64,000 nucleotides of DNA, taken from the NCBI GenBank assembly GCA_943788045.1, contig CALSOT010000006.1, forward strand, positions 620,001 through 684,000, read 5' to 3'. Both the position numbers and the translations under genes were made by a program. Source of the stretch: an uncultured Polaribacter sp. Its GTDB lineage: Bacteria > Bacteroidota > Bacteroidia > Flavobacteriales > Flavobacteriaceae. Of this stretch, positions 1 through 9,784 are shown one piece after another; position 1 is the stretch's first letter, and each line of letters starts with the position of its first letter. A model generated the notes under the pieces. It was given only the letters and a program-made list of their open reading frames with translations. It was not told where the DNA came from and did not search any database.

Positions 1-1280
1 ATGCAGGTCACGCACGCATAAGAGGTAACGATGAGTGGTCAGAACGAGGCAATGTATGGGATATGGAAAAAGTTTTGGAAGACCCAAATCTTGAGGGCCA
101 GCGACCTATATTAAATAGCACCGTTACCCTCGGAGAAGTTATGCAAAAAGCAGGATACAAAACGGCTGTTGTTGGAAAATGGGGACTCGGTGGACCGTTA
201 ACCGAAGGGATTCCGAATAAAAATGGTTTCGATTTTTTTTATGGTTATAATTGTCAACGTCAGGCACATCAATTATACCCTCAATTTCTATGGAAAAATG
301 AAAATAAAATTTGGTTGAATAATGAAAAAATATTCCCAAGAACTCATAGAAAACTAGATAAAGGAGCTGATTCCTTGGACTTGAATAGCTATAAAAAATG
401 GACTCAGCAAGACTATGCACCAGCAAAAATGCAAACAGAAGTTCTGAATTTTATTGAAAAAAATAAAGAGCAACCCTTTTTTATGTATTATGCCACACCT
501 TTGCCACATTTACCATTGCAAGTGCCCCATGAGTATGTTGAAAAATACCTGAAAATTTTTGGTGATGAAAAACCTTATTTAGGAAATAAAGGTTATTTCC
601 CAAACAGATATCCTAAAGCGACGTATGCAGGCATGATATCCTATCTTGATGATCAAGTAGGAGAGATTGTACAAAAATTAAAAGATTTAGAAATCTATGA
701 TACTACAATAATTGTTTTTACATCAGACAATGGCCCTTCTTATACGGGGGGAACAGATGCAGCATACTTTAATAGCGCTGGTCCTTTTTTAAGTAAAAGA
801 GGCCGAACAAAAGGATATACTTACGAGGGAGGTATTAGAGTACCCATGATAGCCAGCTGGCCAGGTCATATTAAATCCAGAAGTAAAACAGATCATATTT
901 CTGCTTTTTGGGATGTTTTACCTACTTTTTCAGAGTTAGTGAAATCAGATGTTCCTGAGAATTTAGATGGTATTAGCTTTTTACCAACCTTATTAAATAA
1001 GTCAAAAAAGCAAAAAACTCACGAATTTTTATATTGGGAATTCCCCGCTTATAAAGGGCAACAAGCTTTACGAATGGGTAATTGGAAAGGAGTTCGGAAA
1101 AACATCTTTAAAGGAAATATGAAAATTGAACTATACGATTTAGATAAAGATCCTCAAGAACTTTATAATGTGGCAAATAAGTACCCCGAAGTTGTTCATA
1201 AAATAGAAACTATAATGAGGTCAGAACACACGACAGCAGAGATTAAAAAATTCAGAATGAAACAATTAGGAGATAAATAG
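1..1280 (+). CDS. Sulfatase, S1 family, 5' end cut by the window edge
   Basis: The reading frame is open from the left edge (first full codon at base 3), so the ATG at 63 is internal. The residues before it (GHARIRGN, then DEWSERGNVW) are a normal continuation of a sulfatase. The catalytic C-x-P/A-x-R formylglycine motif must lie to the left. Visible are GKWGLGG, the PFFMYYATPLPHLP stretch, the metal-ligand motif TSDNGPS, the KRGRTKGYTYEGGIRVPMI block and the C-terminal ELYDLDKDPQE strand, all typical of the arylsulfatase A-like alkaline phosphatase fold. It probably removes sulfate esters from a glycan in the periplasm. It is followed at once by a GH2 remnant. I cannot assign an S1 subfamily or sulfate position. 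Confidence 0.9.
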   Translation, partial: AGHARIRGNDEWSERGNVWDMEKVLEDPNLEGQRPILNSTVTLGEVMQKAGYKTAVVGKWGLGGPLTEGIPNKNGFDFFYGYNCQRQAHQLYPQFLWKNENKIWLNNEKIFPRTHRKLDKGADSLDLNSYKKWTQQDYAPAKMQTEVLNFIEKNKEQPFFMYYATPLPHLPLQVPHEYVEKYLKIFGDEKPYLGNKGYFPNRYPKATYAGMISYLDDQVGEIVQKLKDLEIYDTTIIVFTSDNGPSYTGGTDAAYFNSAGPFLSKRGRTKGYTYEGGIRVPMIASWPGHIKSRSKTDHISAFWDVLPTFSELVKSDVPENLDGISFLPTLLNKSKKQKTHEFLYWEFPAYKGQQALRMGNWKGVRKNIFKGNMKIELYDLDKDPQELYNVANKYPEVVHKIETIMRSEHTTAEIKKFRMKQLGDK

Positions 1281-1289
1281 TGTCATTAA

Positions 1290-1607
1290 ATTTTATTAGA
1301 TCGGCAAAGTATTTTAGCCAATCAAAAAGCTATTATACACGCAGAAATATTAATAATAGATAAAAACGGAATAGAAGTACCGAAAGCCAATAACTTATTA
1401 ACCTTTGAATTAGAAGGTGCAGGTAAACTCATCGGAGTAGAAAATGGCGATATTATTGACTTATATCCACATAAAGTGAATTACAGAAAAGCTTTTAATG
1501 GAAAATGCTTAGGAATAATTCAGTCTAATGGACTCCAAGGTGATATTAAATTAAAAATTAAGTCAAAAGGGTTAAAATCACAAACAATTAATATTACAGC
1601 ACATTAA
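1290..1607 (+). pseudogene. Remnant of a GH2 beta-galactosidase C-terminal domain
   Basis: About 105 codons are open between a stop at 1287 and the TAA at 1605-1607, but no ATG, GTG or TTG start sits at the head. The translation carries the signature of the C-terminal Ig-like domain of Bacteroidota GH2 beta-galactosidases: ILIIDKNGIEVPKANN, FELEGAGKLIGVENGD and YRKAFNGKCLGIIQS, ending GLKSQTINITAH. The sugar-binding and catalytic GH2 domains are absent; the upstream neighbour is the sulfatase, which stops at 1280. I read it as the tail of a deleted GH2 gene. It suggests the locus once handled a beta-galactoside as well. Confidence 0.8.
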
Positions 1608-1726
1608 TGTAAAGATTAATGATAAACTTGATCTAAAAAACATTAATCTACTTTTTCACACACAATATTGCTCTTATTTACCCTTTTATTGAACGGATAA
1701 TACACAAGTGTTAGTCTTACTGATAT

Positions 1727-1734
1727 TAAATTTG
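1727..1734 (+). promoter_or_regulatory. Putative Bacteroidota -7 element (TAAATTTG)
   Basis: TAAATTTG fits the Bacteroidota sigma-A -7 consensus TAnnTTTG. It lies about 125 bases before the sulfatase at 1859, in the 250-base spacer after the GH2 remnant. I see no convincing TTG -33 element at 17-20 bases upstream, so this is weak. It could drive the gene run starting at 1859. Confidence 0.3.
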
Positions 1735-1858
1735 AACTTTACTGCATTTTTTGTTAAAAGAAATGATAAAACATCACTCTATACAACAATAGAATAACGA
1801 ATGTTTATTGATAACCCGAGTTTGCTAATCCAATCAGATGGAATTTTAAAAATATAGA

Positions 1859-3484
1859 ATGAATCTCAATCAAATTAAAACTATTTTTTTTCTTGCCTTT
1901 ATTTTTATTGTTATTAGTTGTGGTAACAAAACAGAAAAGGATACAACACAAAATAAAGAGAAAAAAACTAAGCCTAATATTGTCTTTATAATGAGTGATG
2001 ATCATGCTTACCAAGCTATTAGTGCTTATGGTCATAATTTAAATAACACACCAAATATTGATAGAATTGCAAATGAAGGAGCCATTTTCAACAGAGGGTT
2101 TGTAACAAATTCAATTTGTGCACCAAGTAGAGCTGTTATGTTGACAGGAAAACACAGTCATATAAATGGTAAAGTAGATAATATTTTACCTTATAATTGG
2201 AATCAAGATAACTTTGCAAAACAATTACAAAAATCAGGTTATCAGACGGCCCTAATAGGTAAAATTCATTTACATGGATTGCCACAAGGGTTTCATTACT
2301 CTAATGTACTTCCTGGACAAGGACAATATTACAATCCTGATTTTATAGAAAATGGAGAGAAAAAGAGGTATAAAGGATATGTGACATCCATAACTACAGA
2401 CATTGCTCTAGAATGGTTAGATACCAAAAGAGAAAAAGACAAACCTTTTTTATTATTGTATCACCAAAAAGCACCTCATCGAACATGGATGCCTGAAAAA
2501 AAATATTTCAATTTATTTAAAGATAAAAAATTTACACCTCCAACAAACTACTTTGATGATTATAAAGGCAGACCCGCAGCTGCTAAACATGAAATGGGTA
2601 TTTTTAAGGACTTAGATATAGTGTATGATCTTAAAATGTTAGACAAGAATAAAGAGTTAAAAACTCGTTATCGAAAAGCATTTCAAAAACAATATGATAG
2701 AATGGATAGTATGCAGAAATCTGCTTGGGATGAACACTACAACCCTATTATTGCAAGTTTTAAGAAGAATACACCTGTTGGGAAAGATTTGGCTTTATGG
2801 AAGTTTCAACGATATATGGAAGATTATTTAAGAACCATTCAATCTGTTGATGACGGAGTTGGGCAAGTTTTAGACTATTTAGAAGAAAATAATCTAACAG
2901 AAAACACCATCATTGTTTATACATCAGATCAAGGATTTTATTTAGGAGAGCATGGTTGGTTTGATAAAAGATTCATGTACGAAGAGTCTTTTAGAACACC
3001 TTTGTTAATGAAATATCCCAAAGAAATTAAACCAGGAACCGTAGTAAACAAAATGGTTCAAAATTTAGATTTTGCGCCTACTTTTTTAGACTATGCAGAG
3101 GTTGATATTCCAAAAGACATTCAAGGTGAGTCTTTTAGAAAGTTAGTAAGTGGTGAATCTAGTGAATGGAGAGATGCTATCTATTATACCTATTATGAAT
3201 TTCCTGGAGAGCATCATGTAAAGAGACATTATGGTATAAGAACGGATCGCTACAAATTGATTCATTTTTATTATGATATTAATCATTGGGAGTTATATGA
3301 TTTAGAAAAAGACCCATCTGAAATGAACAATATTTATGATAATATAGCCTACATTGAAGTGAAAGAAACCATGCATAAAAGGTTGATTGAAATGAGAGAA
3401 AAATATGGAGACAGTGATAAATTGACTCAGAAAAACTTAGACAACTACCTAAATGCAAAAGGATTAAAGAAAAAACAATTTTAA
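1859..3484 (+). CDS. Sulfatase lipoprotein, probably N-acetylglucosamine-6-sulfatase type
   Basis: This is a complete 541-residue S1 sulfatase. The N-terminus is a lipoprotein signal with the lipobox Cys at 21 (IFIVISC), so it is anchored in an envelope membrane. The calcium-ligand motif is FIMSDDHA (D47, D48) and the formylglycine motif is CAPSR (C87). TSDQGFYLGEHGWFDK (D357) carries further metal and active-site residues. The overall pattern, including the long insert near residues 220-320 and the SDQGFYLGEHGWFDKR block, resembles GlcNAc-6-O-sulfatases (S1_11-like). That subfamily is from memory and would need a search. It is 9 bases before the GH92 gene. In an N-glycan locus, 6-sulfated GlcNAc is the likely target. 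Confidence 0.85.
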   Translation: MNLNQIKTIFFLAFIFIVISCGNKTEKDTTQNKEKKTKPNIVFIMSDDHAYQAISAYGHNLNNTPNIDRIANEGAIFNRGFVTNSICAPSRAVMLTGKHSHINGKVDNILPYNWNQDNFAKQLQKSGYQTALIGKIHLHGLPQGFHYSNVLPGQGQYYNPDFIENGEKKRYKGYVTSITTDIALEWLDTKREKDKPFLLLYHQKAPHRTWMPEKKYFNLFKDKKFTPPTNYFDDYKGRPAAAKHEMGIFKDLDIVYDLKMLDKNKELKTRYRKAFQKQYDRMDSMQKSAWDEHYNPIIASFKKNTPVGKDLALWKFQRYMEDYLRTIQSVDDGVGQVLDYLEENNLTENTIIVYTSDQGFYLGEHGWFDKRFMYEESFRTPLLMKYPKEIKPGTVVNKMVQNLDFAPTFLDYAEVDIPKDIQGESFRKLVSGESSEWRDAIYYTYYEFPGEHHVKRHYGIRTDRYKLIHFYYDINHWELYDLEKDPSEMNNIYDNIAYIEVKETMHKRLIEMREKYGDSDKLTQKNLDNYLNAKGLKKKQF

Positions 3485-3493
3485 ATAAGTTAA

Positions 3494-5797
3494 ATGAAAA
3501 TAAAAAATTTAGTTTTTAAGGTTATATGCAATAAAGTGTATACTTTATTCTTTGTTGCTTTTACAGTTACACTATCTTTAGTTTCATGTAAAAAAAATGA
3601 AAAAGAATCTAAACTAGACGAAGTTTCAAAAGTAAAATATGTCAATCCCTTTATAGGAACTGCTGGTCATGGACACACTTATCCAGGTGCAACAGTACCT
3701 TTTGGTATGCTTCAAGTAAGTCCAGATAACGGAATTTCTAAATGGGATTGGTGTTCGGGCTATCATTATTCAGATTCTATAACTATCGGATTTAGTCACT
3801 TGCATTTAAGCGGAACAGGTATAGGTGATTTGGCAGACGTTAGATTGATGCCAATTAATAAAAATGTTGACTTGACAAAGGAAGTTAAATCTAGAGATGA
3901 TGTTCCTTATAAATCTGCTTATTCTCATCTTAACGAGACTGCAAACCCTGGATATTATAGCGTAGATTTAAAAGATTTTAATATCAAAGCAGAATTAACA
4001 TCTAGTTTAAGAACAGCAAATCATAAATATACTTTTGCTAAAAAAGATATTCAATCTGTTATAATTGATTTGGGTTTTGCAATTAATTGGGATAAAACAC
4101 TAATATCAAATATAAAAGTAGTTGACAGCAACACTATTTCAGGTTATAGACACAGCAAAGGCTGGGCAAATAATCAAAAAGTTTTTTTCATTGCTAAATT
4201 TTCAAAACCCATTACAAACTATATTTTAGTAAAAGATGGTTTAGAGGGTGAAGTAAATTCTGTTATTGGAGAAAAAACTTATGCTCAATTGTTTTTTGAT
4301 GAAAAAAAAGGAGAAGTCCTTGAGGTTAAAGTTAGTTTGTCATCAGTAAGTATAGAAAATGCAGTAAAGAATTTATCCACCTCTGGAAATGATTTTAAGT
4401 TTGATTCAGTTAAAAATGAAGCTGAGTCTAATTGGAATATAAATTTATCATCAATAGAAGTAGAAAGTTTAAATGAAGATTTAAAAACTACATTTTATAC
4501 AGCATTATACCACACACAAATTGCACCAGTTACTTTTAGTGATGTAAATGGTGAATTCAGAAAAGAAAATGATGAAATAGTAAAATCAACCAATTTTACT
4601 GCTTATTCAACACTATCTTTATGGGATACTTTTAGAGCAGAGCATCCGTTGTTAGCTATTTTACAACCTAAAAAGGTAGCGGATATTATTAATTCAATGT
4701 TGTCTTATTACGAAACAAAAAACATTTTACCTGTTTGGACACTTTACGGAAATGAAACAAATACGATGACAGGCTATCATTCCATTCCTGTAATTGCGGA
4801 GGCCTATTTAAAAGGTATTAAAGGTTTTGATATAGAAACAGCTTACGAAGCAATGAAAACCACAATGATGCAAGATGAAAGAGGCTTAAATCATTATAAA
4901 AAATACGGTTATGTACCTCATAATTTGTTGGATGAATCGGTGACTATAACATTAGAATACGCTTATAATGATTGGTGTGTTGCACAGATTGCAAAGACAT
5001 TAGGTAAAGATGATGACTATACCTACTTCTTAAACAGATCTAAGGCCTATGAGTATTTATTTGATACAGAAACTGGTTTTATGCGAGGTAAAGACGATAC
5101 TGGTAAGTCTTGGAAAGAACCATTTGACCCCAAATATTCTGCACACAGAATACACGCTGAATATACAGAAGGTAATGCATGGCAACATAGTTGGTTTGTG
5201 TTACACGATACAGATAAATTAATTGAAATGCATGGAGGTGAAGATAAATTCACCAATAAATTAGATCAATTATTTACGGAAACGTCAGAAATTACAGGGG
5301 ACAATGTTTCAGTTGATATTAGTGGATTAATTGGGCAATATGCGCACGGAAATGAGCCAAGCCATCATATTGCATATATGTACAATTTTGCCAACCAGCC
5401 TTGGAAAACACAATATTGGGTTAGACAAATTTTAAAAACTCAATACAATACAACTCCAGAGGGATTAAGTGGAAATGAAGATTGTGGTCAAATGTCTGCC
5501 TGGTATGTATTCAGTTCTTTAGGATTGTATCCTTATAGCCCTGCCTCTGGTGAGTATCAAATAGGAAGTCCTGTTTTTGAGAAATCAACGATACATGTTT
5601 CTGAAAAAACTACATTTTCAATAATAGCAGAAAATGTTTCAGATGATAATATTTATATTCAATCTGCAACCTTGAATGGAAAAGATTTTAATAGAACTGC
5701 TATATCGCACAAAGAATTAATTAGAGGTGGAACACTTCAATTTATGATGGGAAATAAACCTAATAAGAATTGGGGTATTAATAAAACTGTAAATTAG
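3494..5797 (+). CDS. GH92 exo-alpha-mannosidase, probably alpha-1,2-type
   Basis: A 767-residue GH92 lipoprotein with lipobox Cys32 (LSLVSC) followed by KKNEKE. The hallmark N-terminal stretch VNPFIGTAGHGHTYPGA begins near residue 50. WDWCSGYHYSD follows, then GFSHLHLSGTG. EGNAWQHSW (E559, position of the GH92 catalytic acid) and GNEDCGQMSAW (660-670, acidic pair of the base) are intact. GH92 enzymes are calcium-dependent inverting exo-mannosidases that trim alpha-mannose from N-glycans. The WDWCSGYHYSD segment is the form I associate with alpha-1,2-specific members. The symporter gene starts 3 bases after its stop, so they are surely co-transcribed. Confidence 0.93.
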   Translation: MKIKNLVFKVICNKVYTLFFVAFTVTLSLVSCKKNEKESKLDEVSKVKYVNPFIGTAGHGHTYPGATVPFGMLQVSPDNGISKWDWCSGYHYSDSITIGFSHLHLSGTGIGDLADVRLMPINKNVDLTKEVKSRDDVPYKSAYSHLNETANPGYYSVDLKDFNIKAELTSSLRTANHKYTFAKKDIQSVIIDLGFAINWDKTLISNIKVVDSNTISGYRHSKGWANNQKVFFIAKFSKPITNYILVKDGLEGEVNSVIGEKTYAQLFFDEKKGEVLEVKVSLSSVSIENAVKNLSTSGNDFKFDSVKNEAESNWNINLSSIEVESLNEDLKTTFYTALYHTQIAPVTFSDVNGEFRKENDEIVKSTNFTAYSTLSLWDTFRAEHPLLAILQPKKVADIINSMLSYYETKNILPVWTLYGNETNTMTGYHSIPVIAEAYLKGIKGFDIETAYEAMKTTMMQDERGLNHYKKYGYVPHNLLDESVTITLEYAYNDWCVAQIAKTLGKDDDYTYFLNRSKAYEYLFDTETGFMRGKDDTGKSWKEPFDPKYSAHRIHAEYTEGNAWQHSWFVLHDTDKLIEMHGGEDKFTNKLDQLFTETSEITGDNVSVDISGLIGQYAHGNEPSHHIAYMYNFANQPWKTQYWVRQILKTQYNTTPEGLSGNEDCGQMSAWYVFSSLGLYPYSPASGEYQIGSPVFEKSTIHVSEKTTFSIIAENVSDDNIYIQSATLNGKDFNRTAISHKELIRGGTLQFMMGNKPNKNWGINKTVN

Positions 5798-5800
5798 AGA

Positions 5801-7678
5801 ATGGATATAATTGATGTATCAATAATAGTTGTATATATTTTACTGACATTATTTGTAGGAATCTGGGTTTCGAAAAAAGCTTCTAAAGGATTAGAATCTT
5901 ATTTCTTAGGAGGAAATAATATTAAATGGTACTACTTAGGTTTAAGCAATGGGTCGGGAATGTTCGATGTTTCTGGAACTGCCTGGATGGTTGGTATTCT
6001 ATTTTTATATGGAGTAAAAAGCTTTATGTTTATGTGGATGTGGCCAATTTTCAATCAGATTTTTATCATGATGTTTTTAGCTATTTGGATAAGGAGATCA
6101 AATATAATGACAGGTTCTGAATGGATTCTAACACGTTTTGGAGATAAAAAAGCAGGTAGAGCATCACATATTATTGTTGCAATTTTCGCAATTGTTGCTA
6201 CAATTGGATTTATAGCTTATTTCTTTGAGGGGGTAGGAAAATTTATGACAATAATTTTACCTTGGGATTTAACCTTAATGTTTAATGGCAGCGAGTTATT
6301 ATCTTCAGATCAAAGTTATGCTTTATCAATTATATTATTAACAACACTTTATACTATTAAAGGAGGAATGTTTTCTGTAGTTGCTACTGAGGTTTTACAG
6401 TATGGAATTATGGTAGTTGCTGGCATTCTGGTTGCATTTTATGCCTTTATTGCCGTTACCGATGCTGATATTAATAGTGTATTATCAACAGAATGGAATA
6501 ATCTTTTATTTGGATGGGAGCTTGAAGGCTCTTGGAGTGGAAAATATCAAGCTTTCAACAACCTTATAGATACACAAGGCTATAAAATGTTTGGTGCATT
6601 CATAGGAATGTCTTTATTTAAAGGTTTTTTTGCTAGTATTGCTGGCCCAACACCAAGTTATGATATGCAACGTATTTTATCTACAAAATCGGTTAAAGAA
6701 GCCGCATATATGTCTGGTTTTACTAATTTGGTGCTTTTTATACCAAGATATTTACTAATTGGTGGTATCGTTGTTTTAGGATTGGTTTTTCTTGCTCCTG
6801 AAATGGCTTCGTCTTCAGCGTTAAGTCTAGGGGATTTAGAAGTAATTTTGCCCAAAGTAATTAATAATCATGTTCCGGTTGGAATTAAAGGATTGTTATT
6901 AGCTGGACTTTTAGCGGCATTTATGTCAACTTTTTCAGCGTTCGTAAATTCTGGACCTGCATATATTGTAAATGATATTTATAAAAAATATTTTAAACCA
7001 AATGAAAGTAATAAACACTATATAAAGGCGAGTCATATTGCTTCATTTGCTGTAGTAATATTAGGCGTTGTAATGGGCTTTTTTGCAGATTCTATTAATT
7101 CAATTACACTATGGATTACCAGTGCACTTTATGGTGGTTATGTTGCGGCAAATTTCTTGAAATGGATATGGTGGCGTTTTAATGGTTGGGGATATTTTTG
7201 GGGTATGACATCAGGATTGATTATTGCTACATTACAATTCTTAATAGATCAAAATAAAGCTAATTTTGAGGCAGGAACATTGCTGAATGATCTAGCTCAA
7301 ATACCAGCAATTTACCTTTTCCCTATTATATTCTCATTTTCTCTTTTAGGATCATTTTTAGGAACTTTTTTCACAGCACCTACAAGTATGGATACCCTAA
7401 AATCATTTTATAAAAATGTCCATCCGTGGGGATTTTGGGGAACAGTTTGTAAAGAACTGCAAAAAGAAGACCCTTCGTTTAAAAAAAATGATGAGTTTTG
7501 GAAAGATATGGGGAACAGTTTAATTGGGATTATTTGGCAGTCTAGTATGATTGTTTTACCAATTTATTTTATTGTGAGAGATTATCCAAAAGCAATTATA
7601 TCATTAATTGTGTTTTTGATTACATCATTTGTTTTAAAATATACTTGGCTAGATAAAGTGAAAAAAATACCGAATTAA
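5801..7678 (+). CDS. SSS-family sodium/solute symporter
   Basis: A 625-residue polytopic inner-membrane protein of the sodium:solute symporter (SLC5-like) family. It starts MDIIDVSIIVVYILLTLFVGIWV. The family hallmarks SYFLGGNNIKWYYLGLSNGSGMFDVSGTAW lie in the first 65 residues, given here in outline, with the LAAFMSTFSAFVNSGPAYIV block near 370-390. Some 12-14 hydrophobic segments are visible. It starts 3 bases after the GH92 stop. In marine flavobacterial glycan loci these symporters take up mono- or disaccharides with sodium. Mannose, GlcNAc or Man-GlcNAc is the likely cargo, given the cytoplasmic GH130 next door. The substrate is inferred from context only. Confidence 0.9.
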   Translation: MDIIDVSIIVVYILLTLFVGIWVSKKASKGLESYFLGGNNIKWYYLGLSNGSGMFDVSGTAWMVGILFLYGVKSFMFMWMWPIFNQIFIMMFLAIWIRRSNIMTGSEWILTRFGDKKAGRASHIIVAIFAIVATIGFIAYFFEGVGKFMTIILPWDLTLMFNGSELLSSDQSYALSIILLTTLYTIKGGMFSVVATEVLQYGIMVVAGILVAFYAFIAVTDADINSVLSTEWNNLLFGWELEGSWSGKYQAFNNLIDTQGYKMFGAFIGMSLFKGFFASIAGPTPSYDMQRILSTKSVKEAAYMSGFTNLVLFIPRYLLIGGIVVLGLVFLAPEMASSSALSLGDLEVILPKVINNHVPVGIKGLLLAGLLAAFMSTFSAFVNSGPAYIVNDIYKKYFKPNESNKHYIKASHIASFAVVILGVVMGFFADSINSITLWITSALYGGYVAANFLKWIWWRFNGWGYFWGMTSGLIIATLQFLIDQNKANFEAGTLLNDLAQIPAIYLFPIIFSFSLLGSFLGTFFTAPTSMDTLKSFYKNVHPWGFWGTVCKELQKEDPSFKKNDEFWKDMGNSLIGIIWQSSMIVLPIYFIVRDYPKAIISLIVFLITSFVLKYTWLDKVKKIPN

Positions 7679-7733
7679 TTAGGTGCTAATTCCGTAATTA
7701 AACTAAATATAAAATAATTAAAAATAGAATAAA

Positions 7734-8699
7734 GTGAGTAATATTCCTTGGCAAGACAAACCTGAAAATAGTAATGATGTAGTTTGGAGATATTCAGAAA
7801 ACCCTATTATTAATAGGTATGATATTCCTTCATCAAATAGTATTTTTAATAGCGCAATTGTTCCTTTTAAAGATGGGTTTGCAGGCGTTTTTAGATGTGA
7901 TAACAAAGCGGTTCAAATGAATATTTTTGCCGGTTTTAGTAAAAATGGTATCGATTGGGAGATTAACCATGAACCTATTACAATGCAAGCAGGAAACACC
8001 GATATGATAGATTCTGATTACAAATACGACCCGCGCGTTGTTTTTATTGAAGATCGTTATTGGATTACTTGGTGTAATGGATATAATGGACCTACCATCG
8101 GCATAGGTTATACTTTCGATTTTATAGAGTTCTTTCAATGTGAAAATGCTTTTTTACCTTTTAATAGAAATGGAGTTTTATTTCCACAAAAAATAAATGG
8201 AAAATATGCAATGCTAAGTCGTCCTAGTGATAACGGACACACTCCTTTTGGGGATATTTATATTAGCTACAGTCCCGATATGAAATATTGGGGAGAACAC
8301 CGTTGTGTTATGAAAGCTACTCCTTTCGAAGATAGTGCTTGGCAATGCACTAAAATTGGTGCAGGCCCTATTCCAATATTAACTAATGAGGGCTGGCTTA
8401 TGTTGTATCATGGTGTAATAAATACTTGCAACGGGTTTAGATATGCAATGGGATCGGCTATTTTAGAAGAACATGCCCCCGACCAAGTAAAATACAGAAC
8501 CCAACCATATTTGCTAGGACCAGCTGAACCTTATGAAATGGTTGGAGATGTACCTAATGTTGTTTTCCCTTGTGCCGCTTTACATGATATTGAGGAAGAT
8601 AAATTAGCAATTTATTACGGAGCAGCAGATACTGTGGTCGCTATGGCATTTGGAAAATTAAGTGAAGTTGTACAATACACAAAAGAGAATAGTTTATAA
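7734..8699 (+). CDS. GH130 beta-mannoside phosphorylase
   Basis: A 321-residue GH130 protein with a GTG start at 7734 (MSNIPWQD) and no signal peptide, so it is cytoplasmic. The five-bladed propeller fold is suggested by the repeated blade motifs. The conserved DPR motif holds D99, the likely catalytic acid, in [21 protein letters not shown] and KIGAGPIPI, and YHGV with YYGAADT near the end, match the family. In Bacteroidota N-glycan loci, GH130_2 enzymes phosphorolyse Man-beta-1,4-GlcNAc to mannose-1-phosphate and GlcNAc. That activity fits the mannosidases, PNGase and hexosaminidase here; a mannan-type substrate is the alternative. It is the only clearly intracellular sugar-cleaving enzyme of the locus. 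Confidence 0.88.
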   Translation: MSNIPWQDKPENSNDVVWRYSENPIINRYDIPSSNSIFNSAIVPFKDGFAGVFRCDNKAVQMNIFAGFSKNGIDWEINHEPITMQAGNTDMIDSDYKYDPRVVFIEDRYWITWCNGYNGPTIGIGYTFDFIEFFQCENAFLPFNRNGVLFPQKINGKYAMLSRPSDNGHTPFGDIYISYSPDMKYWGEHRCVMKATPFEDSAWQCTKIGAGPIPILTNEGWLMLYHGVINTCNGFRYAMGSAILEEHAPDQVKYRTQPYLLGPAEPYEMVGDVPNVVFPCAALHDIEEDKLAIYYGAADTVVAMAFGKLSEVVQYTKENSL

Positions 8700-8703
8700 C
8701 CCA

Positions 8704-9777
8704 ATGATTTTAAAAAAAGTTTTTTTATTAGTTGTATTTATTAGCATATTAATAACTAGTTATGCGCAGACTAAGAAGGATGTTGTGCCTTTAACACAGA
8801 TAGCTTACAAAACCACAGAAACCATTATTATTGATGGTAAAGCTGATGAAACCTCTTGGAAAAAGGCTTCATGGAGTAATGATTTCATTGATATTGAAGG
8901 CTTTAAAACCCCCAATCATCAAACCAATGTAAAAATGTTATGGGATGAAAACTATTATTATATTTTGGCAACAATTGAAGAACCTCATGTTTGGGGTGAT
9001 ATAAAAGAGCGTGATGCAGTTATTTTTTATAATAATGATTTTGAAGTATTTATTGACCCCGATGGAGATACTCATAATTATTATGAATTAGAAATTAATG
9101 CTCTTAATACTGTTTGGGATTTATTTATCACCAAACCTTACAGAGAACTCAATAATCCAATATTAAATGATTGGAATTATACAGGATTAAAATCGGCAGT
9201 AACAGTCAATGGTACTTTAAACAACCCGAATGATATTGATAAAGGTTGGACTTTGGAAATAGCTATTCCTTTTAAAGATTTAAGAACCGCGTATGAACAG
9301 GATAATATTCCAAGAGATACATTTTGGCGTGTCAATTTTTCAAGAGTGAACTGGCAATATCAAATTACAGATGGGAAATACGAAAGAAAAAAAGATGCTG
9401 AAGGTCAATTTTTAGAAGAATACAATTGGGTATGGTCTCCTCAAGGTGTTATTAATATGCATGAACCAGAAAAATGGGGTTATGTTTATTTTTCTTCAAA
9501 AAAAGTAGGAGAAAAAGATAATTTCAGTATTCCAAAAGATGAAAAAATTAAATGGAAACTATATGAATTGTACAGAGCTCAAAAAACTTATTTTGAAAAG
9601 TACAATACATATGCAACCACATTAGACAGCTTAACAGGTTCTTCAATTATAATAGAAAACAAAAAATTAAATCCTATTCTCGAAAGCCATAAAACTGGAT
9701 ATAATTTATCTGTATTAAGCCCGTTTTCTAACAAAATTTTAATATTAAAAGAAGATGGCAAATTCATCTCAAAATAA
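8704..9777 (+). CDS. Secreted CBM9-like carbohydrate-binding protein
   Basis: I place the start at ATG 8704, four bases after the GH130 stop, because it opens a good signal peptide (MILKKVFLLVVFISILITSYAQ). The frame is also open upstream from 8662, but that part overlaps GH130. The 357-residue protein holds one family 9 carbohydrate-binding-like domain (about residues 30-260). IIIDGKADETSWKKASW at its start, DNDFEVF-like NNDFEVFIDPDGDTHNYYE and the WTLEIAIPFKDL strand are typical. No catalytic domain is recognisable in the last 90 residues. It may bind glycan in the periplasm or act on it in a way not yet known. It sits between GH130 and a glycosidase-like gene. Confidence 0.75.
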   Translation: MILKKVFLLVVFISILITSYAQTKKDVVPLTQIAYKTTETIIIDGKADETSWKKASWSNDFIDIEGFKTPNHQTNVKMLWDENYYYILATIEEPHVWGDIKERDAVIFYNNDFEVFIDPDGDTHNYYELEINALNTVWDLFITKPYRELNNPILNDWNYTGLKSAVTVNGTLNNPNDIDKGWTLEIAIPFKDLRTAYEQDNIPRDTFWRVNFSRVNWQYQITDGKYERKKDAEGQFLEEYNWVWSPQGVINMHEPEKWGYVYFSSKKVGEKDNFSIPKDEKIKWKLYELYRAQKTYFEKYNTYATTLDSLTGSSIIIENKKLNPILESHKTGYNLSVLSPFSNKILILKEDGKFISK

Positions 9778-9784
9778 ATCTATT

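Noticed and set aside
7734..8138. Minus-strand frames opposite GH130
   Set aside because: The plus-strand GH130 gene is clear and the antisense frames have no family features.
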